NCBI RefSeq assembly: GCF_016887565.1 | Contig: NZ_CP069396.1 | Location: 5,934,001 to 5,998,000, forward strand | From: Archangium violaceum | GTDB lineage: Bacteria; Myxococcota; Myxococcia; Myxococcales; Myxococcaceae | Direction: 5' to 3' | DNA: 64,000 nucleotides | Part shown: piece after piece, positions 30,303 to 39,733 of the stretch | How positions within the stretch are numbered: the first letter of the stretch is position 1 | How the letters are laid out: each line of letters opens with the position of its first letter | Made by a program: the position numbers and the translations under genes | Notes under the pieces: generated by a model | The model's input: the letters and a program-made list of their open reading frames with translations, nothing else | Told to the model about the DNA's origin: nothing | The model's database searches: none

Positions 30303-32138
30303 ATGCGTAGCAAACTGTTCGGCGGCCTGGCCGTCATGCTGCTGGTTTCCGGGGCCCAGGCGGCCAACGGCAAATACGTCGAGAAACTCGGCCGCGGCGT
30401 GGTCGCCGTCCCGGCGGCCAGAGGCATGCTGGTGAGCTGGCGTCTGCTCGGCACCGATCCCTCGGGCATCGGCTTCAACGTCTACCGCGATACCACCAGG
30501 CTCAACAGCAGTGTGCTCACCGGCGGCACCAACTACACCGACACGGTGGGCACCACCAGCTCGACCTACACCGTCAAGCCGGTTCTCAACGGTGTCGAGC
30601 AGTCCGGCAGCAGCGCCACGGTGCTGGCCAACCCCTACCTCAAGATCGCTCTCCACAAGCCCGCCGGCGGCACCACGCCCGACGGTGTGGCCTACACCTA
30701 CGAAGCCAATGACGGCTCGGTGGCCGATCTCGACGGCGATGGCGAATACGAGCTCGTGCTCAAGTGGCAGCCGACCAATGCCAAGGACAACTCCCAGTCT
30801 GGCTACACCGGCAACACCTACATCGATGCCTACAAGCTCAACGGCAAACGCCTGTGGCGCATCCATCCGGGCAAGAACATCCGCGCTGGCGCACACTACA
30901 CCTCGATGGTCGTGTATGACCTCGACGGAGACGGCAAGGCCGAAGTGATGATCAAGACCGCCGACGGCACCGTCGACGGCAAGGGCACGGTGATCGGCTC
31001 CAGCTCGGCCGACTACCGCAACAGCTCCGGCTACATCCTCTCCGGCCCGGAATACCTGACCGTCTTCAACGGTGCCACCGGTGCCGCCATGGCCACCACC
31101 GACTACCTGCCCGCGCGTGGCACCGTGTCAAAATGGGGCGACAGCTACGGCAACCGCGTGGACCGCTTCCTCGCCGGCGTGGCCTATCTCGACGGCACCC
31201 GGCCCTCCGCCGTGTTCTCTCGCGGCTACTACACCCGCGCGGTGATCGTGGCCTGGGACTGGCGTGACGGCAAGCTGACCCAGCGCTGGCTCCACGACAG
31301 CCCGACCTCTGGTTCGGGCGCCTACGGCGAAGGCGCGCACTGGTTCAGCGTTGCCGATGTGAACAACGACGGCAAGGACGACATCATCTACGGCGCCGCC
31401 ACGCTCAACAGCGACGGGAGCCTGCTCTACCGCACCGGCCTCGGCCACGGCGATGCGCTGCATGTCGGCGCACTCAACCCGAACCGCAACGGCAAGCAGG
31501 TCTTCATGGTGCACGAGGATCCGGCCAGGTACGGCAGCGGTCGCGGCATGGAAATGCATGATGCCGCCACCGGTACCATCCTGTGGGGCTACGGTTCGGG
31601 TGCAGACGTCGGCCGCGGCATGTGCGCGGATATCGACCCGGCCGATCCGGGAGAGGAGTGCTGGAGCAGCGCCGGTTGGGTGTTGATGAGCGCTTCTGGC
31701 GTGCAGATCTCCTCGACCAGGCGCCCGAGCAGCGTGAACATGGCCGTGTGGTGGGATGGCGACCTCTCGCGCGAACTGCTCGACGGCGTGAACATCGACA
31801 AATGGGTGCCCAGCTCCCTGAGCCTGACCCGCCTGCTCACCGCTTCGGCTTATGACGCCGCGTCCAACAACAGCACCAAGGCCAACCCGGTGATCGCCGC
31901 CGACATCCTCGGTGACTGGCGCGAAGAGGTCGTGCTGCGCAACAGCGATAGTACCGCCCTGCTGCTCTTCACCACCCCGGTGGAAACCAGCTACCGCATC
32001 CCGACGCTGATGCACGATCCGCAGTACCGTGCGCAGGTTGCCGGTCAGAACATGGGTTACAACCAGCCTGCCCACCCGAGCTTCTTCCTCGGCAACGGCA
32101 TGGGCAGCGTGACCCTGCCAGCGATCCGCACGCCCTGA
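30303..32138 (+). CDS. Rhamnogalacturonan lyase, PL11 type
   Basis: 611 residues with an N-terminal signal peptide (cleavage near AQA-AN, residues 18-21). PL11 rhamnogalacturonan lyases adopt an eight-bladed propeller with repeated calcium sites. Seen here: DLDGDGEYELVLKW, DLDGDGKAEVMIKTADG, DVNNDGKDDIIYG and EMHDAATGTILWGYGSGADV, all family hallmarks. It cleaves the rhamnose-galacturonate backbone of pectin side-region I. GAGGAGG lies 4 nt before ATG. Codon and GC pattern is very uniform, and the protein is close in style to other soil bacteria, so acquisition is possible. It is divergent from the PL1 gene. Confidence 0.92.
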   Translation: MRSKLFGGLAVMLLVSGAQAANGKYVEKLGRGVVAVPAARGMLVSWRLLGTDPSGIGFNVYRDTTRLNSSVLTGGTNYTDTVGTTSSTYTVKPVLNGVEQSGSSATVLANPYLKIALHKPAGGTTPDGVAYTYEANDGSVADLDGDGEYELVLKWQPTNAKDNSQSGYTGNTYIDAYKLNGKRLWRIHPGKNIRAGAHYTSMVVYDLDGDGKAEVMIKTADGTVDGKGTVIGSSSADYRNSSGYILSGPEYLTVFNGATGAAMATTDYLPARGTVSKWGDSYGNRVDRFLAGVAYLDGTRPSAVFSRGYYTRAVIVAWDWRDGKLTQRWLHDSPTSGSGAYGEGAHWFSVADVNNDGKDDIIYGAATLNSDGSLLYRTGLGHGDALHVGALNPNRNGKQVFMVHEDPARYGSGRGMEMHDAATGTILWGYGSGADVGRGMCADIDPADPGEECWSSAGWVLMSASGVQISSTRRPSSVNMAVWWDGDLSRELLDGVNIDKWVPSSLSLTRLLTASAYDAASNNSTKANPVIAADILGDWREEVVLRNSDSTALLLFTTPVETSYRIPTLMHDPQYRAQVAGQNMGYNQPAHPSFFLGNGMGSVTLPAIRTP

Positions 32139-32207
32139 TTGATCCGCGTTGCGAGGCCGGGAGTGCGTCAACGGGCACGGGGCGTGTCTCCGCTTCGCTC
32201 CGCACGG

Positions 32208-32924
32208 TCAGGCCATCTCCAGCGCCCGTGTCTCGTGCCGTGCCTCGGCGGTGCCGTCCACCAGCACCCCATCGGCAATCCGCACCACCCGGCGGGCGCG
32301 GCGCATCACCCGTGGGTCATGCGTGGAGAAGAGGAAGGTGACGCGGCGGGTGCGGTTGAGCTCCTCCATCAGGTCCAGAATCTGCTCGCTGGTGGCGGAG
32401 TCCAGGTTCGCGGTGGGCTCGTCGGCGAGCACCAGCTGCGGCTGGGTGACGAGTGCCCGTGCGATGGCCACGCGCTGCCGCTGGCCGCCGGACAGCTCGT
32501 CCGGGCGGTGGTGCAGGAACCGCGACAACCCCACGTCCGCGGCCACGCGCTCGGCGCGCTCGCGCAGCGTCCGCCTCGACTCGCCACCGATGAGGCAGGG
32601 GAACTCGATGTTCTCCAGCACGTTCAGCACGGGGATGAGGTTGAAGGCCTGGAAGATGAAGCCGATCTTCCGGTTGCGCAGCCCGGCCAGGTCGTTGAAG
32701 TCGCGGTCCCCCACCTCCTCGCCCTCCAGCAGATAGGAGCCGGAGGAGGCACGGTCGAGCAGTCCGATGATGTTGAGCAGCGTCGTCTTGCCGGAGCCGG
32801 AGGGACCCATCACCACGGTGAACTCGCCGCTCTGCACCTCGAGGTCCACGCCGCGCAGCGCGGTGACGGTGGTCTTTCCCAGGTTGTATGCCTTGTGGAT
32901 GTTCTTCAGTTGAATGAGGGCCAT
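32208..32924 (-). CDS. ABC transporter ATPase, LolD/MacB type
   Basis: 238 residues. Walker A GPSGSGKTT, Q-loop FIFQAFNLIP, signature LSGGQRQRVAIARAL, Walker B LVLADEPTANLD and H-loop STHD are complete. This subfamily powers FtsX-type permeases that do not transport through the membrane but pull substrate out of it (LolCDE, MacAB). It is last in the five-gene operon, 26 bp after the outer-membrane protein gene, and pairs with the two permeases at 35253 and 36494. Confidence 0.95.
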   Translation of the reverse strand: MALIQLKNIHKAYNLGKTTVTALRGVDLEVQSGEFTVVMGPSGSGKTTLLNIIGLLDRASSGSYLLEGEEVGDRDFNDLAGLRNRKIGFIFQAFNLIPVLNVLENIEFPCLIGGESRRTLRERAERVAADVGLSRFLHHRPDELSGGQRQRVAIARALVTQPQLVLADEPTANLDSATSEQILDLMEELNRTRRVTFLFSTHDPRVMRRARRVVRIADGVLVDGTAEARHETRALEMA

Positions 32925-32950
32925 GGTTGGTTCCTTGGGGGGAATGCGGG

Positions 32951-34456
32951 TCAGAAGAAGAGGCGCGCGCTCAGCAGGGCGCGCCAGTCGGCGGCGGAGA
33001 GGCTTCCTTCGGTGATGCGCTCGCCGGCCACCTCGGCGGCAAGGGACTTCACGCCGGGCAGGGGGATGAAGACAGAGCCGGAGAGGGTGAGCCACTCGCG
33101 CGCGCTCCAGGACACCTGCGGGATGAGCTGGCCGGAGAGGTCTCCGAGGTTCACCACCGCCGAGGCGCCGAGGACGAAGTCGTCCGCCACCTGGGGCTTG
33201 CTGTACTGCAGGAAGAGGTAGTGGCGGCGCAGCGGCTCGAAGGTGAACTTCTGCGGCGAGCCGGGGTCCGTGGCGGCGCCGGTGGGGCCGAGGCGGGCGG
33301 TGAGCGCCTCGGCCTGCTCGGGCGTGAGCCGCGCCAGCAGCCGCCGTCCCTGGCCCAGCAGCCCCACGTAGTCGGCGAACTCGCGGGCGCTGTAGCCCTC
33401 TCCGTTGAAGTAGTACTCGGCCGACAGCGTGGCGTTGTCCTCGAAGAGATAGCGGGCTCCCACCAGCACCTTGGCGCGCATGCCGCGGTCGTCCACGTGC
33501 GTGAGGGACAGGGGCGGGGTGCCGGACAGCGTGCACCCGAGGAGGGCCTCGGGGCTCGGTGTGCAGGCAGGGGCCGCGTACATCCGGGAGGAGCCCGCCT
33601 GCACCAGCGCCTCCAGGTGCACCTCGGTGGCATCGAAGACGCGCGAGAGGGAAAGTCCCACCCGGCTCTTCTCCCGGAAGGCATCGTTGTAGAGGTGGGT
33701 GAAGTGGTAGGTGAGTGTGACGTCCGTGTCCGCCACCAGGGCGTAGAGGCGCGCGGCCGCGGCCCAGTGGGCCTCCTCGTCGCGGTCGTCCAGCGCCGGG
33801 TTCCGAACCGCCTCGGCGGTGGGGTAGTCCGGGTAGACGAGCAGCGAGGTGGGCAGGCCCGCGTACTGGCGCAGCACCTTCGCCGCGCCCACCAGGGACA
33901 CGCTGAAGTGCTCGAAGGGCAGCTCCACCCGCGCGAGCCACGCGCCCGCGCGCTGCCCGGCCGGGTCGGTGGGGTCCTTGGGCGGGTTGAGCAGGTCCGT
34001 GGGGTTGAAGGCCATGCCGCTGCCCCACACCACGCGCTTCTTGCCCAGGGTGAGGTTCAGGTGGGGCGTGGCCTCCCAGGCGGCGAACAGCTCGCTCACC
34101 ACGGCGGAGGGCCGGTAGAGCGGCACGTCCTGCTCGGCCAGCGCCACCTCCTCGCCCTGCGTGTCCACGCCTCGGAAGAGGCCCGCCCACTGCCAGAAGA
34201 GGGACAGGTCCGCGCCGGCCGACAGCCGCGGGCCGTAGCGCAGCTTCACCTGCATGTTGCCCTCGCTGAGGTGGGTCAGCGCGGGCACTCCGGTGGCGGG
34301 CACCAGGCCCCCGGGGGACACGTGCGACCCGGTGAAGCGCGTGTCCAGATAGCCCGTGGTGGTGGCTTCGAGCTTCGCCTCCGGCGCCTCCACCGGGGCG
34401 GCCTCCGCCTCCTGGGGAACGGCGGCCAGCAGCAGCAAGGTGAGCAGGGGGTTCAT
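32951..34456 (-). CDS. Predicted outer-membrane beta-barrel protein of the export operon
   Basis: 501 residues with a signal peptide (cleavage near AEA, about residue 19) and no internal hydrophobic helix. It has alternating amphipathic strands throughout and ends in an aromatic residue (ARLFF), a typical outer-membrane assembly signal. Motifs such as TLGKKRVVWGSGMAFNPTDL are characteristic of DUF1302-like barrels known to accompany transport operons. The probable role is the outer-membrane part of a trans-envelope export route fed by the LolA-like protein. Gaps of 32 and 26 bp to its neighbours indicate one transcript. Confidence 0.72.
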   Translation of the reverse strand: MNPLLTLLLLAAVPQEAEAAPVEAPEAKLEATTTGYLDTRFTGSHVSPGGLVPATGVPALTHLSEGNMQVKLRYGPRLSAGADLSLFWQWAGLFRGVDTQGEEVALAEQDVPLYRPSAVVSELFAAWEATPHLNLTLGKKRVVWGSGMAFNPTDLLNPPKDPTDPAGQRAGAWLARVELPFEHFSVSLVGAAKVLRQYAGLPTSLLVYPDYPTAEAVRNPALDDRDEEAHWAAAARLYALVADTDVTLTYHFTHLYNDAFREKSRVGLSLSRVFDATEVHLEALVQAGSSRMYAAPACTPSPEALLGCTLSGTPPLSLTHVDDRGMRAKVLVGARYLFEDNATLSAEYYFNGEGYSAREFADYVGLLGQGRRLLARLTPEQAEALTARLGPTGAATDPGSPQKFTFEPLRRHYLFLQYSKPQVADDFVLGASAVVNLGDLSGQLIPQVSWSAREWLTLSGSVFIPLPGVKSLAAEVAGERITEGSLSAADWRALLSARLFF

Positions 34457-34488
34457 GGTGGGACTCCGGGAGAGCGAGAGGGGAGGGG

Positions 34489-35217
34489 TCAGCGGCCGAG
34501 ATCGTCGAGGACGAAGCGGCCGGCGGCGGGCCGCACGCGCGCGTCGAAGGAGTCGACGGTCAGCTCGCTGAAGCGCTTGATGGCGATCATGTTCTTCATC
34601 ACCACGCGCGAGGGGCGCCTGAATCCGTCGAAGCTCTTCACCTCGAGGAACTCGGCGGCGCGCAGCATCTTGCCGCTCGCGGTGTAGAACTCGCCCTTGA
34701 GGGGCAGGGTGTCCTTCTTCGCCACCCACAGCTTGATGCGGTCGTAGCCGGCGTCCTCCGTCTTCGCCTCGAGCTCGAGCAGGTACGCCTCCGGCATGGA
34801 CGGGTCCTCCACCACCTGGGCGGAGTAGTCGCGGGCGTAGTGGGTGCGCAGGACGTCGGCGTTGTTGAAGTCACCGCCCTGGAAGGAGTCGCGGTTGGCC
34901 ATGCGCACCGAGCGCTTGAGGTTGGGCATGTACAGCCAGGCGTTGTCGCCCTGGCTCAGAATCTCCTGCCCACGCGCGGCGGCCGGCTCCTGGAACCAGA
35001 TGCGGGCCTTGTTGTCGCCGGCCTTGAGCATCCGCATCTTGTAGGCGCGGGTGGAGCCGTCATCGCGGTGGGCCACCATCGTCATGGTGGCCTCGAAGTT
35101 GAGGGGCGCCATGATGGCGTCGTACTTCTGGAGGAGCTCCTCGGCGCTCGGGGTGGCCGCGCTGGCGGCCAGGGGCAGCAGGACGAGCAGGGACAGCAGT
35201 TTCCAATGGGTCTTCAT
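34489..35217 (-). CDS. LolA-like outer-membrane lipoprotein-sorting protein
   Basis: 242 residues with an N-terminal signal peptide (LLSLLVLLPLAASA). The mature part has the LolA/LolB-like open-barrel pattern: FEATMTMVAHRDDGSTRAYKMRM, WLYMPNLKRSVRMANRDSFQGGDFNNAD, and YDRIKLWVAKKDTLPLKGEFY. These are hallmarks of the periplasmic outer-membrane lipoprotein-sorting protein family found next to FtsX/ABC permeases. It would shuttle a lipid or lipoprotein through the periplasm. Fourth-from-last position between permeases and barrel fits that role. Confidence 0.85.
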   Translation of the reverse strand: MKTHWKLLSLLVLLPLAASAATPSAEELLQKYDAIMAPLNFEATMTMVAHRDDGSTRAYKMRMLKAGDNKARIWFQEPAAARGQEILSQGDNAWLYMPNLKRSVRMANRDSFQGGDFNNADVLRTHYARDYSAQVVEDPSMPEAYLLELEAKTEDAGYDRIKLWVAKKDTLPLKGEFYTASGKMLRAAEFLEVKSFDGFRRPSRVVMKNMIAIKRFSELTVDSFDARVRPAAGRFVLDDLGR

Positions 35218-35252
35218 GGTTTTGTTCCTCGGGAAATCCGGGTGGGGAAACG

Positions 35253-36470
35253 TCACGCTCCGCGCAGAGCCTCCACGGGGCGCAGGCGCGCGGCGCGCAG
35301 GGCGGGCGAGACGGCGGCGAGGCTGGCGCCCACGGTGGTGGCCACCACCGCGATGGCCACCTGGTAGCCGGCCACCTCGGGGAGCAGCGTGAAGGCCTGC
35401 GTCTTGTCGATGGGGATGGTGAGTCCGCCCCTCGCCACCGCGAGGGCCACCAGTCCGTAGGCCCCCCCCACGCCGAGCGCGGCGCCGAGCAGCGCCTGCA
35501 CCACGGCCTCCAGGACGAAGAGGAGGGCAATCCTCCCGCGCCGCACGCCCACCGCCATCATGGTTCCAATCTCGCGGGTGCGCTCCAGCACGCTCATCAG
35601 CAGCGTGTTGGCCACGCCGAAGATGGCGATGATGAGGAAGAGCGTGCCGATGAACAGCAGGATGGTGCCCTGGATGCGGAGGGTCTCGCCCACGGCGGGT
35701 TGCAGCTCGCGCCAGGTGCGCACCTCGTAGTCCGCACCGAGCGCCGCGCGCAGACCGGCGGCCACCTGGTCCACGTCCGCGCCCTCCTCCACGGCCACCA
35801 CGTACTCGGTGGCGCGGCCCCGCATGCGCAGCAGCTCCTGCGCGAAGGGGAGGGGCACGTAGAGGACGCGCTTGCTCAGGGCGAGCACGCTGCCCGACAG
35901 CGTGCCGGCCACGTCCACGTCCAGGACGTTCTCCTTTCCCCCCTTCGTGGTGGCCTGCAGGGTGAGGGTGGCGCCCGGCCTGGCACCGAGGGCCGTGGCC
36001 AGCTCGCCGCTCATCAGGGCGCCGCGGGGTGTGTCGGCGGAGAGGCGGGTGCCGCGCACCTGCTGGGTGGCCCGAGGCAGTACCTGCTTCTCGCGCTCCG
36101 GGTCGATGCCCTGGGCCATGAAGATGGTGGCGGAGCTGCCGTTGCTCACCAGGCCGGAGAAGACGAGCCGCGGGGTGACGGCGGCCACGCCGGGAACGCG
36201 GCGCATGGCGTCCTCCAGGGCGCCCCCCTCCTCGAGGTCCAGCTTGAGCGGCTGGCGGTCGCGCTGCTCGAAGTAGCCCTTGTGGTGCACCTGCAGGGCG
36301 CCCACGGAGGACTTCACCGTTTCATCGATGAGGTAGCGCTGCGTGCCGTGGATGAAGGCGCCGATCAGCAGCGTCATCAGGATGCCGAAGGTAACGGCGC
36401 CGGTGGTGAGGGCGCTTCGGGCCTTGCTGCGGGCCACGTTGCGCACGGCGAGCATCAGGAGCGGAGTCAT
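35253..36470 (-). CDS. FtsX/MacB-type ABC permease (second)
   Basis: 405 residues. One N-terminal transmembrane helix (AVTFGILMTLLIGAF), a periplasmic MacB-PCD domain of about 230 residues, then three C-terminal helices with the FtsX-family coupling motif ERTREIGTMMAVGVRRG. Heterodimeric partner of 36494-37705, from which it is separated by 23 bp. In LolC/LolE-type complexes such a pair extracts lipidated substrate from the inner membrane. ATG 36470 begins the expected MLAVRNVARSKARS start. Confidence 0.92.
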   Translation of the reverse strand: MTPLLMLAVRNVARSKARSALTTGAVTFGILMTLLIGAFIHGTQRYLIDETVKSSVGALQVHHKGYFEQRDRQPLKLDLEEGGALEDAMRRVPGVAAVTPRLVFSGLVSNGSSATIFMAQGIDPEREKQVLPRATQQVRGTRLSADTPRGALMSGELATALGARPGATLTLQATTKGGKENVLDVDVAGTLSGSVLALSKRVLYVPLPFAQELLRMRGRATEYVVAVEEGADVDQVAAGLRAALGADYEVRTWRELQPAVGETLRIQGTILLFIGTLFLIIAIFGVANTLLMSVLERTREIGTMMAVGVRRGRIALLFVLEAVVQALLGAALGVGGAYGLVALAVARGGLTIPIDKTQAFTLLPEVAGYQVAIAVVATTVGASLAAVSPALRAARLRPVEALRGA

Positions 36471-36493
36471 GGGGGTCTCCAGGGTGGGGTGGG

Positions 36494-37705
36494 TCAGCGG
36501 CCGGCGAGCGCCTCGACGGGGCGCAGGCGGCTGGCGCGCCAGGCGGGGTAGAGGGAGAAGACGGCCGCGCCGGCGGTGGCGAGCAGGACGATGCGCACCA
36601 GGTAGCCCACGTCCACGTAGGGGCGGATGTCGAAGGGGACGCTGATGGTGGGAGCGGTGAAGATGATGCCGCGGTGGTTCAGCCACGCGCTGAGGCCGGC
36701 GCCGAGCAACGCGCCCAGCGTGGCCCCCGTCGCGCCCAGGACCACCGCCTCCGCGAGGAAGAGGCCCATCACCTTCCCGCGCCGGAGGCCCACCGCCATC
36801 ATGGTGCCGATCTCGCGCGTGCGCTCGATCGCGCTCATCAACAGGGTGTTGGCCACACCGAGCAGCATCAGGACCAGGAAGACGGCGGCGATGAGGCCCA
36901 TGGAGGCGTCATCGCGCGCCTTGCCCTCCTTCACCTGGACGAGGATGTCGTCCCAGGTGTGGACCTCGTAGTCGGGGCCGAGCGCCTCGCGCAGGCGGGC
37001 GGCCACCTGGGGCGCCTCCTCCAGCCGGTGCACCGCCACGGCGAGCTCGGTGGCGCGCCCCTCCATGCGCAGCAGACGCTGGGCGAGCGCCAGCGGAACC
37101 ACGGCCGTCTTCGGCTCGTCGGGCATGACCGAGCGGGTGGCGCCGGTGACGTGCACCAGCTCGCCGTTGAGGGTGCCGTCGCGATCCGGGGCGAGGAACA
37201 CCGCCTCGCCGCCCTGTTGTGTGCCGAGCGCGTTGGCGACCGTCTCGGCGAGCAGGATGCCGTCGGGGGAGTCGAAGCGAGAGCCCGGCGCGAAGGTGCT
37301 CGCGCGGTTGGGGCACACCGCGCTCTCGGCGGTGGGATCCATGGCGGTGGCGGCGAGGAAGAGGCTCTCGTCGTTGGCGCCGAGGGAGCCGGCGAACTGG
37401 ATGCGCGGGGACACCGCCTTGACGCCCTCGACGGCGCGCACCTGTGCGAGGAAGGCCTCGTCGATGGCGAAGTCCATGGTCAGCGGGGTGGAGAGGACGT
37501 TGTCCAGGTAGCCCGCCCGGTGCACCTGCAAGGCTCCGGTGGCGCTGGAGGTGATGTTCGTCACCATGGCCCGCTGCAGCCCGTTCATCATGGCGCGGGT
37601 GAGCACGGCTGCCCCGACGCCCACCATGAGGGCCGCGAGGGTGATGAGGGTACGGCGGCGGTTACGGGCAACGTTGCGAAGGGCAATGCGGAAGAGGGGC
37701 CACAT
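36494..37705 (-). CDS. FtsX/MacB-type ABC permease (first gene of exporter operon)
   Basis: 403 residues: N-terminal helix (RRTLITLAALMVGVGAAVL), a periplasmic MacB-PCD domain, and three C-terminal helices with ERTREIGTMMAVGLRRG. First gene of the five-gene operon, with GGAGCAC 5 nt before ATG 37705 as ribosome-binding site. A sigma-54 promoter candidate lies about 60 to 75 bp upstream. The 261 bp upstream region is duplicated at 41210, next to the histidine kinase gene. Confidence 0.92.
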   Translation of the reverse strand: MWPLFRIALRNVARNRRRTLITLAALMVGVGAAVLTRAMMNGLQRAMVTNITSSATGALQVHRAGYLDNVLSTPLTMDFAIDEAFLAQVRAVEGVKAVSPRIQFAGSLGANDESLFLAATAMDPTAESAVCPNRASTFAPGSRFDSPDGILLAETVANALGTQQGGEAVFLAPDRDGTLNGELVHVTGATRSVMPDEPKTAVVPLALAQRLLRMEGRATELAVAVHRLEEAPQVAARLREALGPDYEVHTWDDILVQVKEGKARDDASMGLIAAVFLVLMLLGVANTLLMSAIERTREIGTMMAVGLRRGKVMGLFLAEAVVLGATGATLGALLGAGLSAWLNHRGIIFTAPTISVPFDIRPYVDVGYLVRIVLLATAGAAVFSLYPAWRASRLRPVEALAGR

Positions 37706-37763
37706 CGAGTGCTCCAGGACGGCTGGCCAGCGCACCGTCGCTGGCGACCTGGGCGACCCCATG

Positions 37764-37779
37764 AGCACCTCCCATGCCA
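37764..37779 (-). promoter_or_regulatory. Sigma-54 promoter candidate of the exporter operon
   Basis: Reading on the minus strand: TGGCATGGGAGGTGCT. This matches TGGCACG-N4-TTGCA/T with the invariant GG at -24 and GC at -12 in exact spacing. It lies about 60 bp before the permease ATG and faces the operon. A sigma-54 activator gene stands nearby at 42836. Confidence 0.8.
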
Positions 37780-37820
37780 ATGCCCCTCTCCCTCCTGAAA
37801 GAGACGGGGTGAGGGGGCTG

Positions 37821-37872
37821 GCTGTCCGGACCTTCGTCACTCCCAGGGGGACGGGGTGCCGGGTTTCCGAAC
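37821..37872. promoter_or_regulatory. Candidate activator binding sites upstream of exporter promoter
   Basis: CTGTCCGGAC (37821-37830) and the related, partly decayed TTCCGAACAG (37863-37872) lie about 45 to 110 bp upstream of the -24 element. Both look like arms of an inverted CTGTCCGGACAG motif. The distance suits an enhancer for an NtrC-type activator. Confidence 0.5.
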
Positions 37873-38023
37873 AGCGCTCCCGTACGAGCGAGCGGGCCCA
37901 TCTGGGCGAGGGGGCACGGAGGGCGGGCATCCGGCTTGCCCGGAGGTAGGCTGAAGGGGTCCGCATCGGGGCAGGCTCAGACCCGTTGTGCGCAGCCCAG
38001 GTTTCTTATACTGCCCTGCCAAC

Positions 38024-39574
38024 ATGTCCCGACTCCTCGCAGCGCTGATCATCCTGTTGGCGAGCGCCACCAGCGCCGCCGCCGATTTTGCGTTTTCGAA
38101 CGTGCAGGGCCCGCACGGCGTCGGCCTGACGGTCCGCCAGATGTACGACTACTCGCGCGTGTACAAGCTGCGCGTGGACCCGATCACGGGTGCGGCCACC
38201 CAGGGTGAGCGTGCGCGTCCGATGCAGGTGCTGGGCTGGTACCCCACGCGGCGCCAGGGCAAACCCGTCACCTACCGCCAGTACATGGAGACGATCGCGA
38301 CCGAGGAGAACTTCACGGCCGACGCGCAGGCGGTGCGCAACGCAACCGACATCTGGCTCGCGAGCCAGGGCGCCGACCCGTCGCATGGCGCAATCGCGAA
38401 GCCGATGTGGGCGGTGCGCGATGCCCCGGCACTGCCAGGCAAATATCCGGTCGTGATCTACGCGCCGAGCTTCAGCGCCAGCGCCGCCGAGAACGTGGAC
38501 CTGTGCGAATATCTCGCGAGCCAGGGCTACGTCGTGCTGTCCAGCGCCTCGCTGGGAGCGCGCACGCGCTCGATGACGATCGACCTGGAGGGCCTGGAAG
38601 CGCAGGCGGCCGATATCGCATTCCTGATCGCGACCGCCCAGGCCATGCCGCAGGCGGACATGAACCGCATTGCCGTCGTCGGCTTCAGCTGGGGCGGACT
38701 TGCGAACGTACTGGCGGCAGCCAGGGACGACCGCATCGGCGCACTGGTCAGCCTGGACGGCTCGCTGCGCGGCTTCCCCGAATTCGTCAACGGCGGCAAG
38801 GACGCCGCGAAATACGTAACGCCAGCGCGTCTGGCGGTGCCGCTGCTGTACGTCGCGCGGCGCCCCGACACGCTCGAAAGCATCAACCAGCGCCAGATCG
38901 ACACCCGCTTCAACCTGATGAACCAGATGAAGTATTCGGATGTGTACATCGTGACGATGCATCCGATGACACACCCGGACTTCTCCTCGATTCACCTGCG
39001 CTTCGCGCCGGAGCGCGAGTTCGAGGAGTATTCGCGCGATGAGGTGGCGCTCGCGCACAGCTGGACGGCGCGCTACGTCCATCAGTTCCTCGATGCCTAT
39101 CTGAAGAACGATACGGCCGCGCGCACCTTCATGAACAATTCCGCCGCCGCGAACAAGGTACCACGCCACATGCTGACGCTCGACGTGCGCCGCGGCGACG
39201 ACACGCCACCCACACTGGAAACGTTCGTGCGCACGCTGGGCAAGGAAGGCTTCGCGCGGGCCATTCCCACCTACGACGCGCTGCATGCGAAGTCCGAAAC
39301 CTTCCGGCTCGAGGACTCGCAGATCAACACATGGGGCTACCAGTTGCTGCGCGGCGGCCGAGGCAAGGATGCAGTGGAGATCTTCAAGCTCGGCATCCAC
39401 ATCTATCCGGACAACGCGAACCTGTTCGACAGCCTGGCCGAAGCGCAGGAAAAGACGGGGGACCGTGACCAGGCGATCCGCAACTACCGGCGCTCACTGG
39501 AACTGAACCCGAAAAACGGCAACGCGGTCGAACACCTGAAAGCGCTGGGGAATACCGCGGGCGCCCAGCCCTGA
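38024..39574 (+). CDS. Secreted alpha/beta hydrolase (dienelactone hydrolase-like) with C-terminal TPR
   Basis: 516 residues. Signal peptide of about 20 residues (LIILLASATSAAA). Alpha/beta-hydrolase core with elbow GFSWGG (Ser about residue 225) and a platelet-activating-factor-acetylhydrolase or dienelactone-hydrolase-like layout (PVVIYAPSFSASAAEN). Two C-terminal TPR units (NLFDSLAEAQEKTGDRDQAI). Codon and word usage differ from the neighbours (frequent GCGCGC-type runs and CGC/GCG choice like that of betaproteobacteria), which suggests transfer. It lies inside the cassette bounded by the 260 bp repeats. TTATACT about 17 bp before ATG could be a -10 element of its own promoter. Confidence 0.8.
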   Translation: MSRLLAALIILLASATSAAADFAFSNVQGPHGVGLTVRQMYDYSRVYKLRVDPITGAATQGERARPMQVLGWYPTRRQGKPVTYRQYMETIATEENFTADAQAVRNATDIWLASQGADPSHGAIAKPMWAVRDAPALPGKYPVVIYAPSFSASAAENVDLCEYLASQGYVVLSSASLGARTRSMTIDLEGLEAQAADIAFLIATAQAMPQADMNRIAVVGFSWGGLANVLAAARDDRIGALVSLDGSLRGFPEFVNGGKDAAKYVTPARLAVPLLYVARRPDTLESINQRQIDTRFNLMNQMKYSDVYIVTMHPMTHPDFSSIHLRFAPEREFEEYSRDEVALAHSWTARYVHQFLDAYLKNDTAARTFMNNSAAANKVPRHMLTLDVRRGDDTPPTLETFVRTLGKEGFARAIPTYDALHAKSETFRLEDSQINTWGYQLLRGGRGKDAVEIFKLGIHIYPDNANLFDSLAEAQEKTGDRDQAIRNYRRSLELNPKNGNAVEHLKALGNTAGAQP

Positions 39575-39733
39575 GAGTGGCACCAGGTATGGGCAGAGAT
39601 TGCCATACGTCATCGCGTGGTAGAGGTGCTCAGTCCCGGGCGTCCACAGCGGCTTCTGTGCTACCTCTCCAAGCCCTGCACGTGGATCGCAGGCCCCTGG
39701 ACCGGATTGGCTGTCGTCGCTCGACGGTGGTGG
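39575..39733. other. Gap between convergent cassette genes
   Basis: 159 bp separating the two convergent genes of the inserted cassette. No gene or strong hairpin was recognised. Confidence 0.5.

Larger units (their letters stand above)
37706..37966. repeat. About 260 bp direct repeat, copy 1 (promoter region of exporter operon)
   Basis: Collinear with 41210-41470 at roughly 88 per cent identity by eye. It begins one base before the permease start codon and ends just before the foreign cassette. Carries the sigma-54 promoter, leader and ribosome-binding site. Confidence 0.9.
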